Assembly: GCA_005656395.1 (NCBI GenBank) | Contig: SRSI01000071.1 | Span: 248,001-312,000 of the forward strand | Direction of reading: 5' to 3' | DNA from: Strongyloides papillosus | Lineage: Eukaryota; Nematoda; Chromadorea; Rhabditida; Strongyloididae | Length of the DNA stretch: 64,000 nt | Part shown: positions 25,060 to 37,224 of the stretch, piece after piece | Numbering within the stretch: the first letter of the stretch is position 1 | Layout of the letters: each line of letters begins with the position of its first letter | The notes under the pieces: model-generated | Databases searched by the model: none | Seen by the model: the letters and a program-made list of their open reading frames with translations, nothing else | Told to the model about the DNA's origin: nothing | Position numbers and translations under genes: made by a program

Positions 25060-26860
25060 AGAAAAAAAGACACAGTTTTGCGTAAAATGTAATAAATTTA
25101 TCTCACCTAATAAAATTTAAATTTCTTTGATTTGTGACTAATTTTATTCCAATTTTTCGTATATAAAAATTAGAGCAATAATTAAAGAATTGTTAAAATA
25201 AGTTTCTCTTTTTCTCAATTTAAAACTTAGTTTGTTTCCTATAAAACATTCTAAAATAAAAAATTAAATTTTACTTTTATGTAAGATTATAAACTCTTTA
25301 TAAGGAGCATTTATTGACATATAACAGTGTTTTTTTAAAATGTTCGAATCACTATAAATTAGATTTTTATATAAGATTTTACACCTTTGATAACTCAATT
25401 TTTTTTATACTGTCTTTCAAAATTATTTTTAATAGTCGAATTTATTAAAAGTTTTGAAATATTACGCGCCTTGTTCATACACAAAAAAATGAGAAAAATT
25501 CTGACAATTTTGTCTAAAATGCAATAAAAGTTTCCACCTGTTAAAAAAATCAAATTTTATTCAAATTTTTAAAATATCAAGCGACCGCAAAGTGTTTTAA
25601 ACGATGAAAAATATTAGGTTGTGACAAAATTTGGCTGTTTTTTACAAAATTATGTATATTTTACATTTTGAAGTAATGTAACTTTTATTTAATCTTAATC
25701 TTTTTGATTTAAAGCTAGTCATAGGGTCTAACTTATTTTTTTTCTGATATACCATGACATGCGTTACTAGAATTCATTTTCGTGTAAATATTTTAAGCAT
25801 TAACAAAAATCATTCTTCTAAACAATCTACTAAAAACAATAAGTTTAAAAATTTAAAGGATTCGAAATAATAATAACGAAAGACTAAAAACTATTATTTA
25901 ACCACACAAGTCATTAATAACTAAAAATATAATTTTAGTATTTCTTCCTATATTAAGTTTAAATATCTAAAGATATTCTTTATTATGGATAAAAATCCAT
26001 ATAATTTTATAATTTTCATAGATTCGATTTTTAAATAGGACCTTTTAAGTCATTAAAAAAATTTTTCGGCCTTCAGAAGAGTTTAATTTCATAAAAAAGT
26101 ATAACTTATAATAATTCAAACTATTAAAACCTATAAAATATTGTGGTATGTTAATAAATGCTTTTTATAAAAGCATTTTATCATCTAGCATAAAATTAAA
26201 TTCTAATCTTGTATTTAAAAATATTTTGTTGAAAACAAACTAATTTTAAAATACCAATAATAAATTAAAAAATAGAAACCTATTTTAATAACTCTTTAAT
26301 TATTGCTTTGATTTTTATGCATGATATAACTGCAATAAAATAAGTCACAAATCAAGAAAATTAAAATTTTATTAGGTGGAAAAAAATTCATTACATTTTA
26401 CAAAAAAATGCTTCCCTATTTTTTTAAAAGTGCAGCAAACATAATTTTTAAATATTTTAATTTAGATAAAAAATTACTAAAAAGCCATATTTAATAAGAA
26501 TTTGGGCTGCTAAATAATTATTACTTTTCATTATTGTTGTTATGAAATTTTTAAATTTCTAAACTCATTTTTGTTAGTAAATTGCTTAAAAAGATGATTT
26601 TTATGAAAATATTTATAACTTTACACGAAATTGACTTTTGATAACATATTTAAAAATATATTATAAAAAAGTTAGCATATAGAATGAGCATAATATCAAA
26701 AAATATTATTAAGATCAAATAGAATTTACATTAAAATGTTAAACATATATACATATTTTTAAAAACAACCTAATATCTTGTGTCGTTTAAAACATTTCTG
26801 TTGTCACTTGATTTTTTTTAAATATGAATAAAATTAATTTTTTTAAAAGACAATTTTATT
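25060..26860 (+). mobile_element. Family-X non-autonomous element, copy Y, split by nested copy Z
   Basis: The left part (about 25060-25475) is a direct, diverged repeat of 28215-28665; shared landmarks include AGACACAGTTTTGCGTAAAATGTAA, TTGATTTGTGACTAATTTTATT and TGTTCGAATCACTATAAATT. The homology stops where copy Z begins at 25480 and resumes at about 26440 (AAATATTTTAATTTAGA, ATTATTACTTTTCATTATTGTTG, GAGCATAATATCA), continuing to about 26860. The element is therefore interrupted by an insertion of its own family. It has no coding capacity. Confidence 0.6.
25480..26431 (-). mobile_element. Family-X non-autonomous element, copy Z (inserted in copy Y)
   Basis: The copy begins CACAAAAAAATGAG right after a TA dinucleotide and matches the inverted right end of copy X, including TCAAGCGACCGC and ATTAGGTTGTGACAAAATTT. 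Its far end (26335-26431: GTCACAAATCAAGAAAATT, TACATTTTACA) is the inverted form of the left end of X. Orientation is opposite to X and Y. Length near 950 bp agrees with X. No open frame. Confidence 0.6.
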
Positions 26861-26982
26861 GAACTTTACCAATAATTTTGTATATATTAAGTATAATTCT
26901 TTAGAATTTATATTGTATAATATCACTATAAAACGATATTTTATTGTTTTTATTTCATAAACAATCCTAAAAAACATTATTA

Positions 26983-27543
26983 ACATATTGACTGACATGT
27001 ACATTACCGGATATGCACGTTTTTGAATTTCTAATTTTCTTTACAAGTAGTATAATTTTCGATTCTTTTCTGCTAGTAAATAAAGGAGATGGTTCGGAAT
27101 AAGGGCGACCATTGTCGAACTTAATTTAATTAGGGTGTTGGTTGCGGTGAAATCCGGTTTCACACTTTAATGAATCCAATGGCCAATCTACAAAATATGT
27201 TTATTTATTGTTATTCATATTTAGAAATAACTTTTATTCCTAAAAAACTGCAATAAATAACTGTTCAACAATGTTCGCCCATATTCCGAACCATCTTTTT
27301 CATTTATAAAAGTAGTATGATTTAAGCTAAATTTGCAATACCGTCTGGATTTAAGCTTAAAAAAATGCTGGTGGAAGACGATGAAGATGGAAATGAAGAT
27401 TAAAATACTATTAACATTGATAAAACTTTTATTATTAACAACTATTAGCAGAAAAGAATCGAAAATCATACTACTTGTACAGAAAATTAGAAATTCAAAA
27501 ACGTGCATACCCGGCAATGTATACGGAGTCAATGTGTTAAGTT
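26983..27543. repeat. Foldback element with about 110-bp inverted arms
   Basis: The left arm (about 26983-27088) reads TTAACATATTGACTGACATG, then ATGCACGTTTTTGAATTTCT and TTTTCGATTCTTTTCTGCT. The right arm (about 27447-27543) is its near-perfect reverse complement. A second paired block follows inside: GATGGTTCGGAATAAGGGCG (left, about 27089-27110) versus its complement near 27270-27292. The tip holds a small hairpin, GTGAAA-TCCGG-TTTCAC (about 27148-27164). The right arm carries about 160 bp of extra sequence between its two blocks. Mobile-element origin is inferred from the structure. Confidence 0.6.
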
Positions 27544-28214
27544 AAATTTTTGAAAAACCTTAACAACTGTTTGTAAAAAACATGTACAAAAGTAGTCTTT
27601 AATTGAAGATAATATGTTTCTTTAAAATATTATGCTACAGAAACATTTTTTTAAATAAAAATTAATATAGATAATAAAATTCTAATTTAAACATAATTAA
27701 AATTTCCATTTTAAATATATATTCACGTAAATTTAAATATTTTTGCCAGTTATATATTACGAGTTTTTTAATATGCTCCTTACAATTAAAATAAAATTTT
27801 TAATTAGATATAATTTTTTATAAAGAAAATAGGATTATTAAAAGTGAAAAAATTTATTTATTTTTTTGTTTTAAAAATAAATAAAAAAATTGACAAAGAA
27901 TTTCTCCTGCAATTTGCAGAAAAGCTGATGAACCATGCAATTGGAAAAAAAAATTTATTTTAATTTTGGGAAATATTTTCTTTGAACTTTATATGAAATA
28001 AACTTTAAATATCCTTGGTTTAAAAAATATATAGCATTATTTCTTTAATTCACAGGAAAAAAAATCATGATGTACACTTTTCTTCAATTATTTATGCTGA
28101 AATTGTGGAATTTTCTGTAGTAATTTTTCTGTCAATCAAAATTTACGGAATATTTTTTTAAAAATACGAAAAAAAATTGAGATTTAAAGTAAATATTTTG
28201 AAGTTTTACATATA

Positions 28215-29145
28215 CACACAAAAAATAAAAAGGACACAGGTTTGCATAAAATGTAACAAATTTGTCCCATCTAAAAAATTTGAATTTTCTTGATTTGCGT
28301 CTAATTTTATTACAATTATTTTGTGTATGAAAAATTAAAACAATAATTAGAGAATTATTTAAATAAGCTTCTATTTTTCTAGTATACTATTTTTATTTTA
28401 AAATACAAGTTGTTTTCTACAATCCATTTTAAAATACAAAGTTAAAATTTAATTATATGTAAAATTACAAACACTTTTATAAAAAACATTTTTAACATAT
28501 TACAGTACATTTTTTTTAATATTTTTCAATAGTTCGAATTATTATAAATTATATTTTATGAAATTTTCACATTTGATACTCTAAATTTTTTTCATAATGT
28601 CTTTTGAAGATTATCTTTAAAAATTAAACTTATGAAAAGTTATAAAATAATATAGATTTTTATTTATAGTAAAAAAATAACTTTTACATATTTTAATTTA
28701 AAATAACAACGAAAACTAAAATAAAATTTCTAATAAATAACCTTTTGTGTGAGTAAATAACTATTACTTTTCACATTATTATTGTTAGAAAATTTTTAAA
28801 TTTTAAAGCTTATTGTTGTTAGTAAAATAACTTCAAGCAAAATTAACTTTAATAACATATTCTATAAAATAAAAAAAAAACAAGTTGGGATCTAAAATGA
28901 GCATAATGTCATAGAAAATATCAAAATTAAAAAAAGGCAGATTAATTTATAAAATCATACATATATATTTTTGTAAAAAAACGGCAAAATGTATGCGACA
29001 ACCTAATATTTTGCGTCGTTTTAAAATTTTTACTGTCGCTTGATATTCATAAAATTTGAATAATATTCAATTTCTTAAAATGGTGGGACATTTTTTTGCA
29101 TTATAGATAGATTTGTCAAAATTTGTCCTTTTAATTTTTTGTGTG
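28215..29145 (+). mobile_element. Family-X non-autonomous element, copy X (complete)
   Basis: A 931-bp unit flanked by TA on both sides. The left end is CACACAAAAAATAAAAAGG and the right end is the inverted CACACAAAAAATTAAAAGG, with weaker pairing for about 60 bp inward (AACAAATTTGTCCCA). About 140 bp inside the right end lies a mariner-like terminal sequence in inverted orientation (AGGTTGTCGCATACATTTTG, 28988-29009). No open frame. TA target duplication and terminal repeats suggest mobilisation by a Tc1/mariner-type transposase. Confidence 0.65.
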
Positions 29146-29294
29146 TATTTCAATAACAAATATTTAATACATAAATATTCATAATTCTAAGAGACTTAAT
29201 ATAAATTTAATGCGCTAAACATTAAAAAAACATACAAAAAAATTTATAGAATTCATCGTTAAACATGATAAATTTTAAAACTATATAAAATGTA

Positions 29295-30178
29295 TCAGGT
29301 TGTTGCAAAAGTTGTGTTGTTTTTTTATGGCCATTTTTAATCATTAAAAAACATGTTTAAAAATTTTAAAAGATTAAGTTACTATAATATTTGTAATAGT
29401 ACCACTTCTTAACTTAAAAATTTCCATAATCACAATTAGTTATATTATCTGTTTTACATTTTCTTTTGCTAATCATGAATGTAGCAAGAAGTCATTTTTG
29501 ACACTATATTTTCTAAAAGCTTTAACCAAGACATAAGCCAATTGATGCTTCTAAAACTTAATATGTAGCATTGGAAGGTGGTGTTGTAGATGTTATAACG
29601 GTTTAAACATTGTTCTTAGGGTTTCGAAATCAAGAAATAGGTCTCGAAGATGAAACATGCATTTGTAGGGATTCAGTTTATAATTAATGTTTTCTGAGAT
29701 TTTGCCAAATGCAAACTATTTTTTATGACCTAAAATGTGATATGATATCAAAACTAAATAAGAAAAATTTGGAAAAATGACAAAATTTGGGAAATTCTTA
29801 AAAAGTTCTTCTTCAATATGACGACATTATCATATTGAAGACTCGACAAAATCTGAACGAGTTAAGCTATGGATTTTTCTTTTACATAACATACTCTCCA
29901 GGTGTGCCTTTATCTAACCACTACCTATTCTTATCTCCACATAAGTTCTAAGATGGTAGATGCTTCAGTATATTGATAAAGTAAGTATTGATTTTTTTGA
30001 AACTTTCTTCAAAAATATAAAAACATTCTTTACATCTGTAAACCGATAAGGTGGCTACTAAATGAAAACAAGTTGTAGATTATATTTGATAATATATTGT
30101 AAATTAACATATTTCTTATTAAAATTATAGATCTAAAGATTCTGTAAAAAAAACGACATAACTTATGCGACAACCTAT
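29295..30178 (+). mobile_element. Internally deleted mariner-family transposon relic (copy 2)
   Basis: Terminal inverted repeats AGGTTGTTGCAAAAGTTGTG (left) and AGGTTGTCGCATAAGTTATG (right, inverted) lie just inside TA dinucleotides. Transposase remnants read across frames on the plus strand: GFRNQEIGLEDE (N-terminal linker), TRQNLNELSYG, then TYSPGVPLSNHYLF, a clear descendant of the mariner YSPDLAPSDYHLF signature, and DKVSIDFFETFF...FFTSVNR near the C-terminus. The central catalytic region is absent and the frame is broken in many places. Length 0.88 kb against about 1.3 kb for an intact mariner. It is homologous along its length to 13640-14506 in opposite orientation, so both descend from one already deleted parent. 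Confidence 0.8.
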
Positions 30179-31255
30179 TATATATTGTTATTATTACTTT
30201 TAATACTATTTAAATGAAAATCTTTAAATTGCAATACTAATAATAAAAAAAGAAATTCATGGTTAACTATATTATTTGAAATAAAAAGTATTTTTGTATA
30301 GAATTGCATAATATGTTAAATGATTTTCATTAATTAACAAATAATTTATTTTTACAGTAATTTTCATAAGTAAAATGACCTGGCGTAATGTCAAATATTT
30401 GGTAATTATCATATAAACATAGGAACGTTGAAAATAATTTGAAAAAACATTTGAAGATTTATTTTTTTTATTTTTATTAAGTCAATGCGCAAAACTTTTA
30501 TTTTCATAAACAATCATCTTAAAATCAACTATCAGACATTTTTAACATCAAATTTTTGTCTTGTAACTTCGATAAGTGAAGATTGGAACTTATATAATTC
30601 ATCGTATTATTGAAGATTATTATTTGATTAAACCAAACATATTGTAGTTAAATATATTGAATAGAATGAGCAAATTAAATTTATTTCATAAAATAATTTA
30701 TTAACTCTGCCCTTATTAATTACTATTAAATAAATTTTGAAAGTCAATACTGTAATATGTTTTAGAATAAATATTGATATTATTCTTAAAAAATTATTTT
30801 GTATTTTATCTCATATTTAATATTATGGGTAAAATTATGCTTAAAATTAAATTTATAAAACAATTATATCTATTTTTTCTGTCATTCCAAAGGACAAAAT
30901 TAAAACGTTTCTGATAATATATAAAATACACCATGAAACAAATTTTATCATCAGTATGATAATGTACTTCATTTTTAAATAAAAAAGCATTAAGATAGTG
31001 ATAATTAAATGTCAAAAACTATCTTTTATTGTATTTTCATAGTATTATATCATATACTGTACATAGAATTCTTTTAGATTCAAAGTCCAACTTTTGAGAG
31101 ATTATCAAATATCTTATCATAAAATAAAATCACAAATCTTAGAACTGTTATATGTAAATTTATAGTAATTTAAATATTAATTATGTTATATATTGTATGT
31201 GTTTTTGATAATAAATGAATGACTAGATCATCCACATCTACATCTTTGGTTAACA

Positions 31256-31282
31256 CTTGGAGGGACCTTCCCGGCCTCCAAG
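31256..31282. other. G+C-rich stem-loop
   Basis: CTTGGAGG (31256-31263) and CCTCCAAG (31275-31282) form a perfect 8-bp stem around an 11-nt loop, in a strongly A+T-rich surrounding and about 190 bp upstream of the acyl-CoA synthetase pseudogene. No known RNA family matches what I can see. Confidence 0.35.
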
Positions 31283-31475
31283 ATAACATGAACTTTTATA
31301 TTGAAAAAATTTTATATAAGTTGATGATATTTACCGAACAACAAATATATTCGTTCCAATGAAATCATTAGATCGAACTTTAGTAGTAAAATTATATCAC
31401 AATTTATAACAACATCTCAGTTTAATTCTACAGGTACGATAATAATAATTATATAATTTTTTTAATTTTTCCAGT

Positions 31476-33650
31476 ATTAAGAGAAAATGTTGCAGCAGAG
31501 ATTGAATCAACCAAAAATTCAGTTGATAATTTTAAAAGGATAACAAGTAATGGTACAATTTACTTTAAAAAAGATTGTTTAAACTATGTGATGCAATATC
31601 ATTTGTGCCTGCTATGATAGATAAAACTCAGAGAGAATTCAAAAATATCAGTCTATTAAAACGCTCCCAACTACAATAGATGAACCATCATCACCATGGA
31701 GAAATCTAGGAGAAATTAATAAAGAATTATCATTGGAATCATATACTAATTGTAGAAATCTCTATCAAATGTGGGAACATGCTTTGAAAAGCAATCCAAA
31801 TAAAGAAATTATTGGTGTAAGAGAGGGTAGTATAGGTAATTGATAATGATTTAATTATCAAAGCTAAAACTTGGTTCTTTTCAATGGTACACTTCTAAAC
31901 AAATTGAAAGTGAAATTAATAAAATTGTAGATTTTTTTGCAAAAATAATGTGGTGAAAGCTGAAAAGGTTATTATTTTTTCGGATACAAGAAAAGAATGG
32001 ATGTTTACAGCTCTGGCATGTTTTAAATTCGGTTTACCAGTAGTAACTGTCTACTCAACACTTGGTTGTGAATCTGTTGCCTATGCCTCAAGTGAAACTA
32101 ATGGGAAATATCTTTTTACTAATGAAGACCAATTAAATAAATTAGAAGTTATTGTAGAAAAAATTAAATTCCTCTCAAAAATTATTTATTTTAAGGATCG
32201 TTTTAGTAAAAAGAGTTTTGATATTAACAAATTAAAAAGTATAGAATGTTTATGTACGGTGATATCATCTCTTCAGATATCTTAAAAAATAATTCATCTA
32301 ACAATATCTTAACAAAAGTAGATAAAAACGATCCAGCCGTAATAAAGTATACTTCTGGTACATCCGGTACACCAAAAGGTACAATATTAACACATCAAAA
32401 TTTAATTGCTGGGTTGTCAGGGATAAATTCACACTCACAATTAGATGGTTTTCTAGGAAAATCATGTAAGGTTATTGCAACATACTTACCTTTAGCTCAC
32501 TTCTTTCAATTGATTGTTGATTTAAAATGCCTATCATCTGGTATAAAAATTGGTTATTGTACTCCACATACATTAATAAATGGATCTGTAAGATTGCACT
32601 CAGAAAGCAAAAGTGATTTAAAAGAATTAAAACCAACGTCATTGGCAGTAGTACCAACTATCTAAAATAAATTAAAATTTTGTGTAGAAAATAAACTATC
32701 AAATATGCCATATATTGTTCAATGTATTATAAATGAGTGTTATCAAAGAAAATCAAAAAAATACGAAAATGGTTCAAATACCCCAATAATGGATAAAGTA
32801 ATTTTCCAAAAAATTAAAAATATTTTAGGAGCAGTATTAATAAAATACTGTGTGGTGGATCATTATTAGATTCAGAGACACAAAGATATACTAAAATTAT
32901 ATCTTCTAAGAATGTTTTTTGTGGTTAAGGATTAACAGAGACATGTGCTATTGCAATATTTGATCATCCTTCAACAAGAGAAGAAGGAACTGTTTGTATT
33001 CCTTTGGATAGTGTTGAAATAATACTAAAACTATGGAAAGGAGGTAATTATTTTCCAAAAAATGATAGCCCAAACGGTGAAATTTCAATTCATGGAAAGA
33101 ATGCATTTAATTATGGTTATCTTAATACTCCATATAATGGTTGTTTTGAAGTTATTGATGGTAAAAGTTATTTTTGTACAGTTGATATTGGAGAATTTAC
33201 CAAATATGGTAATCTCAAAACTATTGATAGAAAAAAGATTTAGTTAAGTTATCGCATGGTGAATATATATCTCTTGGAAAGGTTGAATCAAAATTAATAT
33301 CAAATATTTATATTGATAATGTGTGTTTATATGTAAGACCTGATCGTTCTTATACAATTGCTATTATAGTACCAAATAAAGAAAATATTGAAAAATTGGA
33401 TAAAAATCTCCAGGTTATGGGTGATTTTAAGGATTTATGTGAAAGAGATGTTATTAAGAAGGCAATTATTGAGAGTATTCAAGAATCAATAAGTACAGTA
33501 TTAAATAAATATGAGATTCCTAAGAAAATCATTCTTTCACCATACATATGGACTAGTAATAATGGTTTGATAACAGATGCAATGAAAATTAAAAGAAAAG
33601 CCATTGAAAAAGAATATTTTAATAAAATTATTGGGGTTTATATTCAATAG
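31476..33650 (+). pseudogene. Long-chain acyl-CoA synthetase (ACSL3/4-like) pseudogene
   Basis: Segments in different frames line up in order with ACSL3/4: SPWRNLGEI and the LYQMWEHAL helix (31690-31790), IIFSDTRKEWMFTALACFKF (about 31970-32030; the family has CETRAEWM), the intact ATP/AMP-binding signature YTSGTSGTPKG (about 32350-32382), YLPLAH, GYCTPHTL, LKPTSLAVVPTI, DSETQRY, GLTET, GEISIHGKN, VDIGEF, IDRKK, VKLSHGEYISLGKVESKL, and a C-terminus with LITDAMKIKRK. The family converts long-chain fatty acids to acyl-CoA. The frame changes at about 31920-31950, 32240-32270, 32850 and 33240. Stops interrupt conserved blocks at 32663-32665 (after VVPTI) and in FCG-stop-GLTET near 32925, where a Tyr codon is expected. 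A GT-AG intron-like stretch (31432-31475) precedes it, so it is not a processed copy. Dense lesions with recognisable protein sequence suggest a recently dead duplicate. Confidence 0.85.
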
Positions 33651-33872
33651 GTGATGTATACCATAAAATTTCTAATGTAGAAAATAAAAAATATTAAATA
33701 TCGAAAAATTTTATAAATGAAAAAATAAAATTCACAAATAACTTATTTTATAAAAGTGCACGATTATGGTCGAAGCGAATTCGAAATAGTAAAAATTACC
33801 TGTTAATTAGCATTCTAATTAACAAATTATCTCATTTTTTTGTATTATGTTGTAAAGGCAAGATATAATTAT

Positions 33873-35098
33873 CTAAATATACTTGGATTTCTTGCTTTGC
33901 ATTTGGTATTTTAAACGAGTTAAATTTCCTATACTATTAGTTTCATTTTTGTTTGAAAATGAGTTGTATCTTTTCATTCTACTAGCTCTATTCTCCATTA
34001 TCTTATCAAGAGTTGAACTGGCATCTTTCATTCTACCATTAGATACATTTTTAGAAGCAATAACCTTATCCAAAATAGAAGAAACCCTTGATGGAGATAA
34101 TATTGAAGTATTAGGAGTATTTTGTATTGTCTGATCATCATCATCTATATTAATTATAGTTTCATAATTTATCTTGGAAAATGAACCATTGATGGTTGGT
34201 TCCAATGGCGAATATATTGGAGTTTCCTCAATTATATATATATCATCATCTATTTTGCCTATATTTGGAGAGTTATTTTCATTCAGGATAAAACTAGGAA
34301 CATTAGAACTATTTTCTTCATGGGTAAGTTTCATTCTCAATTTATTAATCATTTCATTCTTTTCTTGGACTTCACTTTCAAGCTGTGCTTTCCTCCTAGT
34401 TAACTCATTATTCTCTCTTTGCTTCTCAATCAATACTTTTTTAATCCTCCTATTTTCTTTAACAGCAGCTTCCAGTAGTTTGGTTACATTTACAGAACCA
34501 TCCTCATCTTTAACATACTCATCCAATAAAGATACATCAATGGAATCTCTTGATTCACTAACTATTTTGTAAAAATCAGACACTTTTATCCTCCTAACCA
34601 TTTTTTTACATTCATTTTTTAAATTTTGATAATCACTAGCTATATTTGATAAAATTTCATATTCTTTTTGTAGGTTTTCATAACCGATTAATGATGTAGA
34701 TTGAGTTTCAATAATACTCCTAGCCTCATCTAATTGATTATTTGCCCGTCTTAACTCATTTTTAGTCATCTCCAATTCATGGGTCATTTGAGTGATTTTG
34801 TTTTTATACTCACTATTAGTCGCCTTTTCTTCAACCATAGCTTGTGATGTTTCTCCAGTGAAACTAAAGAATAGTGTTGTCAACTTCCCAGTTGTACATT
34901 TCTGACGACATATTGGGCAATTTCTTTGATGCTAAACAATAAAGAAATAGGTGATAAAATGATTTTTTATTTTATTTAACTTACTTCTAACCATTTTTTT
35001 ATGCATTCTTCATGAAATGTATGGCCACAAGGGCAGGTACTGACGGTACCACTCCAAAAGTCGTCTGTACAAATAGTGCAATGAATTTTTAACGACAT
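33873..35098 (-). CDS. traip: TRAIP-like RING E3 ubiquitin ligase
   Basis: Exons 35098-34985 and 34931-33873 join across a 53-bp phase-0 intron to give 390 aa. The N-terminus is a C3HHC3 RING: CTIC, then CPCGHTFHEEC, then CPIC, at residues about 7-47, followed directly by LTTLFFSF, as TRAIP has INKLFFDL. A long coiled coil fills residues about 65-215 (Glu/Lys/Leu heptads). The C-terminal third has acidic patches, Ser/Asn-rich stretches and a basic end (KKSKYI). TRAIP (about 470 aa in human) ubiquitinates replisome components, including the MCM helicase, at interstrand crosslinks and in mitosis. The start Met (MSLKIHCTIC) is in the same place as in TRAIP. It converges on the pseudogene at 33650, with 222 bp between. 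Confidence 0.85.
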
Positions 35099-37224
35099 TT
35101 TTGATTATACATACACAATAAAACAAATTAAATTAGAATTTCTGAAAGCACAGGTATTAAATGTTAATTTTAACGTTGGAAAACATTCATTGATATGTAA
35201 AAAAGTGAAAAAATATAAATTCACTCATTGCAATTAGTAGAAAATATCATATTATTATTCTGATATTTTTGCTACAATAGTAAAATTTTTGCATTTCCAT
35301 CGTTGTAAAAAATAATTACCCAAAAAATATTATAATATATGCGTAGAATTAATGAATAATCATAAAAATTAAAAATATTTTTCAGACAGACATAAAATTA
35401 TTAGTAGAAATTATACGTGTATTTTCAGTAACAAGTAATAACTAAACTAACAAAAGTGCAAAACCTGTCATCTTTTTTAATACGTTTTTCCACAAAAAAA
35501 TGATGTCGTAAAATTTCAACGTCTTTTTAATATAAATATTTTTTTACACAACAATAATGATAAATCAACAATATATCCGTAATTAATATAAAATTTTGAA
35601 TCAAATGGCGTAAAAAATATCAAAGAAATGTGAAAAAAGTTTTTATAATTTGTTCATTAATGAAATGTCTACATATTTAATATATTTATGGAAAATAAAT
35701 AAAGAGCTGAGAATAATACTCTTAATATGCCACTGTCTGTAATAATTTTATCATCATAATTCTTCATTTAATCCTTATTTAGCCAATTTAAATTTGAATT
35801 TTTAAAAAGATTTTTTCAATAATCAATTTACTTATCAAAATATATATAATGTAAAAATTTTTAAAGGTATATAACTAAGTTAACTTTTTTTACGGTTAAA
35901 ACTGCGTATTGCTATTTTCATTATAAACTTCTCGTATGTGAAGTTCCAAATGTTTCCAAACAATGATAACACTCTTTATGATCTACTTTATGTATTCAAT
36001 GTTAAATCACTGCACTTCTACCTACATTTCATACTTTTCTTAATAAATTGTATGTACATTAACTCCATTTTATTTCAATATTGCAGGTTATTAATATTTA
36101 TTTTTAAAATTTATATGTAAAAATTAATAAAATGTCTTGTCTTTAAAAATTAAATTTAAATTTTTTTCCATATATGTTATTGTAATAATTAATTTTCATA
36201 GTAATAAAAACATTTATAAAAAAATTTTTATGCCTGTAAATATTATTTTTACCAATGATGGCGAAAGTCTTCAGTAAAACTTAAAAATATACAAAAAATG
36301 TTTTTCGCTAATATTACATTAAATAATAATTTTTTTAAACACATTATATTTAATTATGAAATAAAAAGATTTTCCTTTTTCTTAAGATATTTCATATGCA
36401 GTAAAAAATAAAATAATTTGAATAACAAAATTTATTTTTTTTATAAACTTATTATAAAAATTTTTTCTACAATTTTTACTCAATTTAATGAGAAAAATAT
36501 ATTTTTAATAGATTTTTAAAATTAAGTTCTAAAAAATAAACATAGATTTAATCTTACAATATTAAATTACTTCCTCATTATATTACATACACTAAAGATA
36601 AGAAATTTTTCTAGTAAAAAGCTGACTCGGAGGAATATTATTTCATGCAAATATTTATATAATACTTATATCAGTAATATCACTTTTTAATTTATCATTT
36701 TCAATGCAAAGAAATCTTCCTTTTAGCTTTATTTTAGACTTTTTTGCAATTAATATATATTTTTACATACATCATAAAAGTTTATTTTTATTAATAACGT
36801 TTCTGGTACAATTCTGAGAAAGGATTAAACTTGATTAAAATTATCACCACTTATATTTTTATTATTTATCAAAATATATCATATACGGACGTGTAAAAAA
36901 TTATTTTAATTAATAAAAATATCTATATCCAAGTAATTTTTTAGTATATTTAAGAATTCTTTTTAATTTTTTTCTAATAAAATATAAAAATACTTTAATT
37001 TTGGAACGTGAGTTTCTCAATATTGTAAATAAATGCATCTCTCTTAAATAGTATTTCTTCAGTTGCAAATAAAATTAAATATGTTACGCTTTTTTATATA
37101 AATTTATTTTTTCGTTTTACGACATCCTTTATCTTTTTTTAACTTACTTTGGACTTTTCCCCTTTAAGTTAATCATATAAACATTAATTGTTTTTTTAGG
37201 ATTAATAAAAATAACAACTATTCT
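35099..37224. other. Intergenic region between divergent genes
   Basis: 2.1 kb of A+T-rich sequence between the divergent TRAIP-like and DUF229 genes, presumably containing both promoters. The 60-codon frame at 35938-36120 looks spurious. No repeats recognised. Confidence 0.5.

Larger units (their letters stand above)
24113..31475. other. Gene-free, repeat-rich region
   Basis: 7.4 kb with no credible gene. The central part (about 25.05-30.2 kb) is packed with decayed DNA transposons, listed separately. 24113-25050 and 30180-31430 show no recognisable element. Open frames at 27221-27532, 27333-27545 and 30806-31015 lie in repeats or low-complexity sequence. A G+C-rich 8-bp stem-loop sits at 31256-31282. 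Confidence 0.6.

Noticed and set aside
27100..27190. tRNA-like G+C-richer segment
   Set aside because: No cloverleaf, TTCRA box or acceptor stem; explained as the tip of the foldback element.
27221..27532. 103-codon minus-strand frame
   Set aside because: Lies within the right arm and insert of the foldback element and partly repeats the left-arm translation; treated as repeat sequence, not a gene.
30806..31015. 69-codon minus-strand frame
   Set aside because: Low-complexity F/I/Y/N string in the repeat-rich region with no supporting signal.
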